A stretch of 35,171 nucleotides of DNA from Rhizobiaceae bacterium (GTDB lineage Bacteria; Pseudomonadota; Alphaproteobacteria; Rhizobiales; Rhizobiaceae): the NCBI GenBank assembly GCA_016763155.1, contig JAESUH010000099.1, positions 1-35,171 on the forward strand, given 5' to 3'. The notes beneath the pieces were generated by a model. That model was not told where the DNA came from, searched no databases, and worked only from the letters and a program-made list of their open reading frames with translations. A program made the position numbers and the translations under genes. Shown here in pieces: positions 23,366 through 31,725 of the stretch; position 1 is the first letter of the stretch; the number at the start of each line of letters is the position of its first letter.

Positions 23366-24970
23366 CTAGCTGGTTGGCAATTGCACCAACGCCTGACGGT
23401 CAATTTTTCCAGTTCCGGTTTTGGGAAGTTCGTCGACATATTCAACAATACGAGGATATTTGAATGGTAACAATGCGCTACGCACATGGTTCTGAAGCAA
23501 TTTGGTTTGCGCTTCATCCCGATTGCGCCCATCCCGCAGACGGATGATTGCACGCAATGTCATTCGCTTATCTGCCAATTGATGCGCGAGCACCGCGCAT
23601 TCGTGGACGTCTGGGTGTTCCGCCAAACAGCGTTCAACTTCAAGAGGCCAGACCCACTGGCCGGAGACCTTGATTAAGTCGTCGGCACGGCCCTGAAAAT
23701 AATAATAACCGTCGCGCTCGATAAAGCGATCTCCGGTATAAACCCAATCACCTCGAACGGTATCAGCGGTTTTATCCGGGCGGTTCCAATAGGTTGGCAG
23801 GGACGAATCCCCCCTCGCCCACATCACGCCTTCTTCACCGGATGCAACGAGATTGCCATCGCTATCTCGTAGAACAACATCATATCCAGGAACCGCTTTT
23901 CCCGCCGATCCTAATCGCTTGTCTGTCGTGCTGTTTGATAAATACACGTGAAGCAATTCGGTAGAGCCCAGCCCTTCGACAGCCTCATGACCGCTAAGTG
24001 ATTTCCATGCATTGAAAATATCTTCAGAGAGAATTTCTGCCGCAGAAAGACAAAGACGCAGGGATGAAAGGTCTCGTTTATCCACACCATCACTACGGCA
24101 AAGGGCTGTATAGAGTGTCGGCAGACCAAAAAAGACGGTTGGCTGATAGGTTTCAATCGTATCCAAAACCCTGCCAGCTTCCGGGCGACCCGGCATCAAA
24201 ACGGAGGCTGCCCCAACCGAAAACGGGAAAGTAAATGTGTTGCCGAACCCATAGGCAAAAAATATCTTCGGCACCGAAAAGCAAATGTCATCCGACTTCA
24301 ATTTCAATATATTGTCGGCAAACGAGCTGACCGTATATGCCATATCGTGCTGCAAATGCACGATGCCCTTGGGCCTGCCGGTTGACCCTGATGAATACAT
24401 CCAAAAAGCCATATCATCCGGTTTTGTATCAGCGCATTTCAGTGTTTGAGATTTATCAAAAATGAACTCATCGGCTCGGATAAAATCCGATTGAATACCA
24501 GCGTCGCCATTGGCAATCACAATCGTTGAAAGCTTGGTGCCTTTTGTTACTTCAAGGCTGAAATTATCAGTGAAGTTTGCTTCACAAACAGCAATTTTTG
24601 CATCAGTATCCGCCAAAAGAAAGTTCAGCAAATCAGGCGTTGTCTGAGTGTTCAAAAGCACTGGCACGAAGCCAGCACGCACGGCACCAAAAAACGCTGC
24701 CGGATAGGTTGGCGTATCATCCAGAAAGAAAGCAATGCGATCTCCGCGCTGCAAACCCTGGTCAATAAATGCATGCCCCCAGCGGGACGCTTCTGAACAG
24801 AGCTTGCGATAGCTCAATTGGCCTTTTGGCCCGGTGACGGCAAGATTGTCTGGATTGCGTTGCAAATTATCAAAGAGAATTGCACTGGCATTGGGATGAT
24901 CCGCCTTGTTGTAGCCAATCGACTTTGCCGCATCGGTTTCTCCGACCGGATCAATTATTTTTAAATTCAT
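23366..24970 (-). CDS. Aryl-CoA ligase (benzoate/salicylate-CoA ligase type)
   Basis: A 534-residue adenylate-forming enzyme that activates an aromatic acid to its CoA thioester with ATP. P-loop motif YSSGSTGRPKG at 192-202, the benzoate-CoA ligase motif FFAYGFGNTFTFPF, core GLGSTELLHVYLSN (A5 region) and YTGDRF (A7/A8). The C-terminal catalytic Lys is at 522 (TGTGKIDR). Overall it is BadA-like. It is translationally coupled (ATGA overlap at 24967-24970) to the downstream-named flavin hydroxylase gene, which is upstream in transcription, so both should act on the same substrate. Salicylate is the best guess; benzoate or 2-aminobenzoate are alternatives. Confidence 0.87.
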   Translation of the reverse strand: MNLKIIDPVGETDAAKSIGYNKADHPNASAILFDNLQRNPDNLAVTGPKGQLSYRKLCSEASRWGHAFIDQGLQRGDRIAFFLDDTPTYPAAFFGAVRAGFVPVLLNTQTTPDLLNFLLADTDAKIAVCEANFTDNFSLEVTKGTKLSTIVIANGDAGIQSDFIRADEFIFDKSQTLKCADTKPDDMAFWMYSSGSTGRPKGIVHLQHDMAYTVSSFADNILKLKSDDICFSVPKIFFAYGFGNTFTFPFSVGAASVLMPGRPEAGRVLDTIETYQPTVFFGLPTLYTALCRSDGVDKRDLSSLRLCLSAAEILSEDIFNAWKSLSGHEAVEGLGSTELLHVYLSNSTTDKRLGSAGKAVPGYDVVLRDSDGNLVASGEEGVMWARGDSSLPTYWNRPDKTADTVRGDWVYTGDRFIERDGYYYFQGRADDLIKVSGQWVWPLEVERCLAEHPDVHECAVLAHQLADKRMTLRAIIRLRDGRNRDEAQTKLLQNHVRSALLPFKYPRIVEYVDELPKTGTGKIDRQALVQLPTS

Positions 24971-26139
24971 GAAGTTATTCCTGCGCGATAGGCATCATAA
25001 TCTGCCATGAATTGTGGGGAGTATTTGCGCAGGCCTTCAACCTCCACACGACCGGATCGCATCACATAATCAAACGCGAAATCCAGGGGTGCGAGTTCCA
25101 TTTTTGTACCAAAATCATCGTACCAGAGTGCAGATGTGTTTGCCGCATCGACAATCTTTTTGGCGATTGGCTTACGGACTTCTTCGAAACTCGCAAGAGC
25201 GGTTTCCAGATCATCGTTTTCGCGAAACGCCTTGGCCAGCGCGATTGCGCCCTCCATCGCCAGCCGTGTTCCAGACCCGATAGAATAATGCGCCGTATGG
25301 ACGGCATCCCCGAGCAGCACACGATTTCCTGCCACCCATTTTTCGCACCATAATTTTGGAAACTGTCGCCACATGGAGTGATTGGTAATCAGTGCTTCTC
25401 CCTGCAAAGCATCGGCAAAAATTTCTTCGCACGCACGTGCGGTTTGCTCTTCATTGAGTTCACCAAATCCATGCCCGTCAAAACTTGCCTGATCACATTC
25501 AACAATGAACGTGCTCATACCCGGCTCATAGCGATAGTGATGGGCGTTCATTGGACCGTGAGCGGTTTTGACGAAGGTCTGAGTTAGTGTCTCAAACCGC
25601 TTCGTCGTGCCAAACCAGGCGAAATGATTGGAGAACGCTCCCAATGTCTGGCCAAATGCCTGTGGGTCCGAGTTACGCATAAGCGAATTGAACCCATCCG
25701 CTCCAACAATTAAATCACCATCAAGCGCATCAAGAGAAGATACCGCCTGATCAAACACCAATTCAACGCCCACATCGCTTGCGCGTTTTTGCAGAAGCTG
25801 GAGAAGTTGCAGGCGACCGATCGCAGCAAATCCGATGCCATCAAGAGTTACAGTTTCGCCTTTATGAACCAGAGATATGTTGCGCCAGCGCTCCATATGA
25901 GGCGCAATCAAATCATGGGTTTGCGGATCATCAGCCTGAAGAAATCCCAACGCCTGATCAGAAAAAACAACGCCGAAGCCGAAAGTGGCATCCTTTGGAT
26001 TTTGCTCACGAACAACAATGCGCGCGTCCGGCATATCCGTTTTTAACAATAGCGCAGTATAAAGCCCTGCCGGACCTCCACCCAATATATCAACCTTATC
26101 CAGCTGCAAAATCCCGTCCTCCAAAAATTTAATGGTCAT
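24967..26139 (-). CDS. FAD-dependent aryl-CoA hydroxylase (salicylyl-CoA 5-hydroxylase type)
   Basis: A 390-residue flavoprotein. GGGPAG at 20-25, then TFGFGVVFSD (52-61), which is typical of salicylyl-CoA 5-hydroxylase (SdgC) and the monooxygenase half of 2-aminobenzoyl-CoA monooxygenase/reductase. ADG at 147-149 and the FAD motif GDAVHTAHYSIGSG at 277-290. It has no fused old-yellow-enzyme reductase domain, which points to the salicylyl-CoA type rather than the anthraniloyl-CoA type. Predicted reaction: 5-hydroxylation of salicylyl-CoA to gentisyl-CoA. First gene of a two-gene operon; divergent from the thioesterase at 26207. Confidence 0.85.
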   Translation of the reverse strand: MTIKFLEDGILQLDKVDILGGGPAGLYTALLLKTDMPDARIVVREQNPKDATFGFGVVFSDQALGFLQADDPQTHDLIAPHMERWRNISLVHKGETVTLDGIGFAAIGRLQLLQLLQKRASDVGVELVFDQAVSSLDALDGDLIVGADGFNSLMRNSDPQAFGQTLGAFSNHFAWFGTTKRFETLTQTFVKTAHGPMNAHHYRYEPGMSTFIVECDQASFDGHGFGELNEEQTARACEEIFADALQGEALITNHSMWRQFPKLWCEKWVAGNRVLLGDAVHTAHYSIGSGTRLAMEGAIALAKAFRENDDLETALASFEEVRKPIAKKIVDAANTSALWYDDFGTKMELAPLDFAFDYVMRSGRVEVEGLRKYSPQFMADYDAYRAGITS

Positions 26140-26166
26140 TTTGTCGGATCAGTAGCTAGACGATAA

Positions 26167-26200
26167 TTTCATATTATGCAATACATTTCATTATAAGAAA
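26167..26200. promoter_or_regulatory. Candidate IclR operator between hydroxylase and thioesterase genes
   Basis: An inverted repeat of 12-base arms, TTTCATATTATG (26167-26178) and CATTATAAGAAA (26189-26200), matching at 10 of 12 positions with a 10-nt spacer. It lies in the 67-nt gap between the divergent genes and is AT-rich, as IclR sites often are. Confidence 0.45.
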
Positions 26201-26206
26201 TTTTTG

Positions 26207-26620
26207 ATGGACCAATTCTCTATGTATCAGAACAAAATCAACATATCATTCGGGGATTGCGATCCGGCGGGAATTGTCTTTTACCCCAATTATTTCCGGT
26301 GGTTTGACGCCACCTATCACGCATTTCTGGCAAGCCGTGGGGTGAGCCATGCTTCACTGGTTGAAAAACTGAATTGTGCAGGAACAGGCATCATTGATTG
26401 TGGTGCAAATTTTCGTGCACCAGCAATATCGGGAGACAGCTTCACACTCAACATGACAATTGAAAATTGGAGTGAGAAGACCGTCAGGCTCGCCTATGTG
26501 GGAATAATGGAGGAGCGCACCATCCTTGAGGGTTTTGAAGTTCGCGGCCTTTTCCAAAAGGTTGACGGGCGTCTACGTGCAGCCCCTATTGCCCCGCTGC
26601 GCGTTTTACTGGAAGACTAA
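26207..26620 (+). CDS. 4-Hydroxybenzoyl-CoA thioesterase family protein
   Basis: A 137-residue hot-dog-fold acyl-CoA thioesterase. The catalytic sequence GDCDPAGIVFYPNYFRWFD is at 16-34; Asp19 matches the nucleophile Asp17 of the Pseudomonas enzyme. Length fits the family. Start taken as ATG 26207; an in-frame TTG at 26204 and ATG 26222 are alternatives and the ribosome binding site is weak. It is expected to hydrolyse the hydroxylated aryl-CoA (gentisyl-CoA) to the free acid. Followed after 35 nt by the IclR gene on the same strand. Confidence 0.87.
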   Translation: MDQFSMYQNKINISFGDCDPAGIVFYPNYFRWFDATYHAFLASRGVSHASLVEKLNCAGTGIIDCGANFRAPAISGDSFTLNMTIENWSEKTVRLAYVGIMEERTILEGFEVRGLFQKVDGRLRAAPIAPLRVLLED

Positions 26621-26655
26621 TCAAACCAACCAAAGCTACGTCGCTCAGGAATATT

Positions 26656-27462
26656 ATGGTGAAAATGGAACAATCAAAACAAGACGCAACAGGCGGCATC
26701 CAGTCGCTTGATGCAGCTCTGCGTGTTCTCACAATTTTATCGGAGACTGGGCGAGCATTATCCCTATCCGAACTATCCCGACTTTGCGAAATGCCACCAA
26801 CGAAGACCCATCGTTATTTGGCATCCTTTGTCCATGCAGGTCTGGTTCATCAGAATGGAAAATCTGGCACCTATAATCTGGGGCAAGGTTCGATAGAGCT
26901 TGGCCTTTCAGCAATGGCACGCCATGATTTTGTGAACTCTGTCGCAGACGCGTTGCCGGGCCTAACCAAAGAAACCGGGCTCACCGCTCTCCTATGTGTA
27001 TGGGGAAATTCCGGCCCCACCGTCATACGCTGGGAACGGGCGGCTTCCTTCATTGTTACCTCACTGGGTCTTGGAACTACGCTTCCATTGCTATCGTCTG
27101 CAACCGGACGAGTGGCCCTTTCTTTCTTGCCGGAAAACGTTACAGGAACTCTGCTGGAAAGAGAGCTTAAAGCGGCCAAACAGCTAGTATGGAAATTCGA
27201 CGACATGCAGCCGAACAAAACAGGCATTCGTAAATTTTCTGCCCGGACCCGTAAGGCAGGCTATGCCAGCGTTGATGGGCGCTTCATACCGGGTCTAGTT
27301 GCCATCGCCGCCCCTATTCTGGACTGGCAGGATGAAGCTCAGGCAATCGTCACCTTGATTGGAACGGAGGCTGAAGCAGTCAATTATTCCTCAATCGCCA
27401 AAGCTGTATTGCTTAAGTTTTGCAAAGACCTCAGCATCCAGGTTTCATCTCAAAAACCCTGA
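26656..27462 (+). CDS. IclR family transcriptional regulator
   Basis: A 268-residue regulator. Winged helix at about 14-75 (IQSLDAALRVLTILSETGRA, LSLSELSRLCEMPPTKTHRY, ASFVHAGLVHQNGKSGTYNLG) and IclR effector domain after about 90, with VIRWERA, LLSSATGRVALSFL and SARTRKAGYASVDGRFIPGLVAIAAPI. Start at ATG 26656, CAGGA 5 nt upstream. Linked with the thioesterase gene and likely controls it and the divergent hydroxylase/ligase pair. Ends 5 nt from the convergent permease gene. Confidence 0.88.
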   Translation: MVKMEQSKQDATGGIQSLDAALRVLTILSETGRALSLSELSRLCEMPPTKTHRYLASFVHAGLVHQNGKSGTYNLGQGSIELGLSAMARHDFVNSVADALPGLTKETGLTALLCVWGNSGPTVIRWERAASFIVTSLGLGTTLPLLSSATGRVALSFLPENVTGTLLERELKAAKQLVWKFDDMQPNKTGIRKFSARTRKAGYASVDGRFIPGLVAIAAPILDWQDEAQAIVTLIGTEAEAVNYSSIAKAVLLKFCKDLSIQVSSQKP

Positions 27463-27467
27463 ATGGC

Positions 27468-28304
27468 CTATGTGCCAACCTTAGCAAGAACATCAGCTTT
27501 CAGGAACTTTTCAATGACCAGCATGAACAGCACTGAGGGCACCAACAATATGAGAGACGATATTGATGCAATTTGGTAATTGCCTTCCATACTGGATGTG
27601 AACAATAGCATGGGCACGGTGACCACATCAGGGGCGCCAACGAAATATGTGCCGGTAAATTCATCCATCGAAATCAGAAAAACGAAGATGGCACTCGCCA
27701 ACACGCCGGGAAGCGCCAGCGGCAGGGTAATGTCGAAGAATGCTCTTACACGGGACGCGCCGACGCTGCGCGCTGCTGATTCCAGTTCCGGATCTACCGC
27801 TGAAAATGCTGCCGTAGCGATCCAGACTGCAAAAACCAACCCCTGAAGGGCGTGCACAAGAACTACCCCGCCAACAGTGCCGGTCAGGCCAAGCCCGTAG
27901 AATATTCTCGCTATATTCATGTGCACCGCAACGGCTGGGAATGCCTGCGGCAACAAGAACAGCAACAGAATGATATTTCGCCACGGCAATCGACCGCGCG
28001 CTAAAGCGTAACCGGCAGGGATTGCCACCGCCATACTTACGATAACAGTCAACACCGCAATCGCGACGCTGGTAATCAAGGATTCCATGGCGTTGCCTTG
28101 GGGGCGAAACACCCGCTCCCAGAAGCTGAAGCCCCACTCCAACGGCAATTTGTGTGGGTAGTACCAGACCTCCGCCACCGCCCAGAGTAACATGTTGGTA
28201 ATTGGCCCGAAAATCACGAAAGCCAGAAGGCCAAGAATGAGAACCCGCGCAATAGCGCTGATGCCCAGCGACAGAGAAAATGTATTTTTACGGGATGTCA
28301 TCAT
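27468..28304 (-). CDS. ABC transporter permease (PotC/FbpB-like)
   Basis: A 278-residue inner-membrane permease with six hydrophobic segments. The coupling motif of the family lies at about 180-205: SAARSVGASRVRAFFDITLPLALPG, an EAA-type loop. Second of two permeases in a binding-protein-dependent importer for a small cation, carboxylate or polyamine; substrate unknown. Starts in a 4-nt overlap with the upstream permease gene (28301-28304). Convergent with iclR. Confidence 0.87.
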   Translation of the reverse strand: MMTSRKNTFSLSLGISAIARVLILGLLAFVIFGPITNMLLWAVAEVWYYPHKLPLEWGFSFWERVFRPQGNAMESLITSVAIAVLTVIVSMAVAIPAGYALARGRLPWRNIILLLFLLPQAFPAVAVHMNIARIFYGLGLTGTVGGVVLVHALQGLVFAVWIATAAFSAVDPELESAARSVGASRVRAFFDITLPLALPGVLASAIFVFLISMDEFTGTYFVGAPDVVTVPMLLFTSSMEGNYQIASISSLILLVPSVLFMLVIEKFLKADVLAKVGT

Positions 28305-29155
28305 TTCGGCGACCCGCCATTATCCAGCCCCTGACGAAGATAGAACCAAGCAACAATACCGGTTATCAGATAGGAGATAATGCCGAGCGCATTTGCAACG
28401 CCATAATCTCCATAAGAATTAATTCGAAATGCCATATCGACGGTCAGCATCGTTGGGGATTGTGCATTGATCATTAGCGGCACTGACAATACCGACATGA
28501 TCACGACATAGGTCAGGATTAGGCCCACCATCAACGTTGTGGCAATTTGGGGTATGATGATTTCAATTAGAATACGCAGCCGCGATGCGCCAAGATTTCG
28601 AGCGGCCTCAATCGTCGTGCGGTCGAGTGCAGCCATCGCACCGGCGACCAGCAGCGCCACAAAGGGCGTTTGTTTCCATACAAATGTTACGACAATGCCG
28701 CGCCAATCCAGAAAGCTGACGCTCTGGAGTTGGTCTAGCAGACCAAGCTCGATCAATACGTTGTTCATCATTCCGTTCTTGGCCAGAAATGTTCGCATCA
28801 ACTGTGCGGAAACGATGAAAGGGATGAATAACGGCCAGCGGTAGAGCCATCGCAATATGGCCACCGCTCGAGGGTTTTCGCCGAGTGTTAAATACCCCCC
28901 GATTGCTATCGCAAACAATCCGACCAACGCCGTGGATATTAAGACGATAACAATCGTGAACAGGATATCGCGAGAATAAAACTGATAAGCTTTATAAAAA
29001 TTAGCAAGTCCCCAGCTTCCGGATTCAGCAAATGCCGAGACCACCGAAAAACCAAGCGGATATAAGAACAATAGAGCAATCATCAACAGGCTTGGCGCAA
29101 CAAGAACCATTGAAATAATACGATTGGGGCCATTAGCCTGAGTATCTGTCGCCAC
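28301..29155 (-). CDS. ABC transporter permease (PotB/FbpB-like)
   Basis: A 284-residue inner-membrane permease with six hydrophobic segments. EAA-type coupling loop at about 184-203 (IEAARNLGASRLRILIEIIIPQ). Pairs with the following permease to form the channel. Lies 82 nt after the binding-protein gene. Confidence 0.87.
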   Translation of the reverse strand: MATDTQANGPNRIISMVLVAPSLLMIALLFLYPLGFSVVSAFAESGSWGLANFYKAYQFYSRDILFTIVIVLISTALVGLFAIAIGGYLTLGENPRAVAILRWLYRWPLFIPFIVSAQLMRTFLAKNGMMNNVLIELGLLDQLQSVSFLDWRGIVVTFVWKQTPFVALLVAGAMAALDRTTIEAARNLGASRLRILIEIIIPQIATTLMVGLILTYVVIMSVLSVPLMINAQSPTMLTVDMAFRINSYGDYGVANALGIISYLITGIVAWFYLRQGLDNGGSPK

Positions 29156-29195
29156 TTAAAGGTCTCTCAATTCGAAAATTCGTTTTGAAAAAATT

Positions 29196-29222
29196 GGCGA
29201 ACTGCACCAAGTGCAACCCGCC
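29196..29222 (-). terminator. Intergenic hairpin after the third solute-binding protein gene
   Basis: Minus-strand stem of GGCG and TGCAC arms paired with GTGCA and CGCC, with a 3x3 internal loop and a 3-nt apical loop. It lies 16 nt after the binding-protein stop (29238) and before the permease gene. The stem is weaker than the other two hairpins. Confidence 0.45.
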
Positions 29223-29237
29223 TACTCTTGGGAGATA

Positions 29238-30383
29238 TTAGTTAGAAACCTTCAACTCATAGGCTTCTTTGATGTCGCTGAAATATGGTGCAATCGGGAA
29301 CGGCTTGCCGTTTGCGGCCAGTTCGTCAGGCGTCACATCAGTGAACAATTTCTTCCAGACCATTGGGTCCAGAGATTTTTCCACATGCATTGCATCAATG
29401 CCGGGATACCAGTTGAAGCGGTTGACGATGCCTTCAGCCTGTACTTTCGGGCTGGTGGCAAGTTCAATGAACTTCATTGCCAGATCACTATTGGCGGCCT
29501 TGGCAGGAATTGAATAATAGTAAGGCTGCCCAGGCATGCCTGGAGAGATCAATTTGAGTTTGAGATTTGGTGGAATCCGACCATCAGCCTGCCATGAATA
29601 AAACATGTCGACCCAAACTGGACCCATTGCAATCTCGCCACGGTTGAGCATGTCGAGCGTGCCGGCATTTCCGGGTGTGAAGGTAATGTTCTCGTTGAAC
29701 GCTTTCAGGTTGCTAAGTGCACCATCCCAATTGCCCTTGGTGTTTTCGTCATATGGGCCATTTTGCAGTTTCGCGGCATCACCTGCATATGCGTACATCC
29801 AGCCAACAACAAAAGAGACACCTGACATTCCGTTTTTTATGCCGTTATAGCCAAAGGCTTTAGGGTTTTTCAGTGCCCATGCGCGCAATTCATCATAAGA
29901 ACCGGGAGGCGTTGCGACCAAATCTGAATTATACGCAATGGCTGTTTGGCTGTGGAACATTGGCATAACATAGCCATCCACATTCACTCCCAAAGCCATT
30001 TTGGACGTGTCGCGAGTTGCCAAGGAACCTGTAGAGATTTTGGCGCGGTAGGATTTCAGAAGCCCCATATTCACCAATTCAGCAGTCTTTTGCTGGTTAC
30101 CCACGGCTACATCGATGTCCCATGTTTCCTTGCCTGCATTTTTTTGGGCTTCAAGTTTTTCAATGATTTTTTGAGTGCCCGCATCACCCGGACCCGTGCC
30201 GATTACCCGCACTTTCACGCCGGGATTTTGCTTCTCAAACATAGGCCCCAGATAATCAGTCACATACTGAACCATGTTTTCTGAACCGCCGGAGGCAACA
30301 TTCAAAATGGTTTCAGCGGCTGTGACTTGTACATTAAGGCTAATTGCCCCCGCAAGCGCGAGCGGAATCGTGAGATATTTCAT
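29238..30383 (-). CDS. Periplasmic solute-binding protein (family 1-like)
   Basis: A 381-residue binding protein with a signal peptide at about 1-23 (MKYLTIPLALAGAISLNVQV, then TAA). The mature part (ETILNVASGGSENMVQYVTDY) and GPGDAGTQKIIEKLEAQKNA, then GPVWVDMFYSWQADG are typical of the family that serves PotABCD/FbpABC-type importers. The ligand is not clear from sequence; no iron-binding Tyr pair or polyamine-type acidic pocket could be confirmed. Located between the ATPase gene (55 nt upstream) and two permease genes. Confidence 0.8.
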   Translation of the reverse strand: MKYLTIPLALAGAISLNVQVTAAETILNVASGGSENMVQYVTDYLGPMFEKQNPGVKVRVIGTGPGDAGTQKIIEKLEAQKNAGKETWDIDVAVGNQQKTAELVNMGLLKSYRAKISTGSLATRDTSKMALGVNVDGYVMPMFHSQTAIAYNSDLVATPPGSYDELRAWALKNPKAFGYNGIKNGMSGVSFVVGWMYAYAGDAAKLQNGPYDENTKGNWDGALSNLKAFNENITFTPGNAGTLDMLNRGEIAMGPVWVDMFYSWQADGRIPPNLKLKLISPGMPGQPYYYSIPAKAANSDLAMKFIELATSPKVQAEGIVNRFNWYPGIDAMHVEKSLDPMVWKKLFTDVTPDELAANGKPFPIAPYFSDIKEAYELKVSN

Positions 30384-30437
30384 TGTTCTTCTCCTAATAT
30401 TACTCGTTTCAGATTTGGGCTAAAACTCGCCCATTCT

Positions 30438-31550
30438 TCACGCCGAACCCTGTGCGTTCGCCGGAAAAATATGAAGAGAAGAGGCCGGAACACATATGGT
30501 TACATCAGCCCCCTCGGAATAGATTTCAGTGTCGTCAATCATCAGCAACTGGCCGCAACTTGCGACTGCATAGCGATGGCAACCGCCGGGATAACTTGCT
30601 TGGCGCACAATGCCTGAAAGTCCGAAATGGCCGTCTGGAACGGAGCCTTTTTTGACAAGTGAAGCTTCATCTGATCGAAAATGGAGCGAGCCCATTTCAT
30701 CGGCCTTTTGATTGCCTGCCCAATGAACGCCACCATCGCCCAGCTTTTTTGATTGCGGCAGCGAATGCTCTTTGCCCTCGGCCTTCAGAACAATTTTCCT
30801 GCCGCCAGCACTGACCTGCACATCGATCTCGTTTTCTGCTCCCATGAACGCTGCTACAAATGCACTCGCCGGGCGCTCATAAACCTCTACCGGGGTTCCC
30901 ACTTGTGCAATGCGTCCCTGATCGAGAATGACGATGCGATCTGCCATCACCATGGCTTCCTCACGGTCGTGGGTAACGTGCACGGCGGTCAGCCCCAAGC
31001 GTTGTTGCAAGGTGCGAATTTCGTGGCGCATTGTTAGGCGAATACGGGTATCCAGGTTTGAAAGAGGCTCGTCCAGCAACAGTACTGGCGGATCAATTGC
31101 CAATGCCCGACCAAGCGCTACTCGCTGGCGCTGCCCCCCGGAAAGTTGCGTGGTCTTACGCTCGGCAAATCCATCCAGCCCGAGCATTTCGATCAATTGA
31201 TCGACCTTGGTAACCACTTCCGCTTTTGGCCATGATCGTAATTTCAATCCATAACCAATATTCTGACGAACCGTCATATGTGGCCACAATGCATAGGATT
31301 GGAACACCATAGCCATGCCGCGTTTTTCTGGCGGCAATAATGTTACATCATTACCATCGGCAAGAATACGTCCTCCAACGGGCGAGATAAAACCAGACAA
31401 GCAGCGAAGCAAAGTTGTTTTTCCACAACCCGAAGAGCCTAATAGAGCAATAAATTCACCTGCAGCAATGCTTAAATCGATGCCATACAAAACCCGCTGA
31501 TCCCCATAAGAGGCCTGTAAATTTTCAAGTTTAACGTCAACGCCAAGCAT
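30438..31550 (-). CDS. ABC transporter ATPase (PotA/FbpC-like)
   Basis: A 370-residue ATPase. Walker A GSSGCGKTT, signature LSGGQRQRV, Walker B LLLDEPLSNL and switch VTHDREEA are all intact. A C-terminal TOBE domain follows (from about residue 240), as in PotA, FbpC and CysA. Start chosen at ATG 31550 with AGGAAGAG upstream; the frame is open from a TTG at 31580 where the ribosome binding site would touch the codon. First gene of the operon, divergent from the LacI regulator. Confidence 0.85.
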   Translation of the reverse strand: MLGVDVKLENLQASYGDQRVLYGIDLSIAAGEFIALLGSSGCGKTTLLRCLSGFISPVGGRILADGNDVTLLPPEKRGMAMVFQSYALWPHMTVRQNIGYGLKLRSWPKAEVVTKVDQLIEMLGLDGFAERKTTQLSGGQRQRVALGRALAIDPPVLLLDEPLSNLDTRIRLTMRHEIRTLQQRLGLTAVHVTHDREEAMVMADRIVILDQGRIAQVGTPVEVYERPASAFVAAFMGAENEIDVQVSAGGRKIVLKAEGKEHSLPQSKKLGDGGVHWAGNQKADEMGSLHFRSDEASLVKKGSVPDGHFGLSGIVRQASYPGGCHRYAVASCGQLLMIDDTEIYSEGADVTICVPASSLHIFPANAQGSA

Positions 31551-31626
31551 CGTTTCTCTTCCTGCAAATGAGTTTTTCAACTCCTTGCAACCACAGTGGC
31601 ATCGCTCTATGACACCTATGTGAACA

Positions 31627-31653
31627 CGATTGCAGAAATGCCTGCGATTGCTG
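31627..31653. promoter_or_regulatory. Direct repeat in the LacI/ABC divergent region
   Basis: CGATTGCAG (31627-31635) and CGATTGCTG (31645-31653) are spaced 18 nt from start to start. Both lie in the 175-nt gap between the divergent ABC and LacI genes. They could be regulator half-sites, but they are not a palindrome, which LacI regulators usually prefer. Confidence 0.25.
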
Positions 31654-31725
31654 TAATTTGTGTGGGCTTATTTGAGGATGCGGCTACAAAGAAGCTCGTT
31701 ACCAATCGTTGGGAATTGAAATTTT

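Noticed and set aside
30384..30437. Weak 5-bp hairpin (TGGGC/GCCCA) between the ATPase and the binding-protein genes
   Set aside because: Too short and without U-run; no reason to call it a regulatory element.
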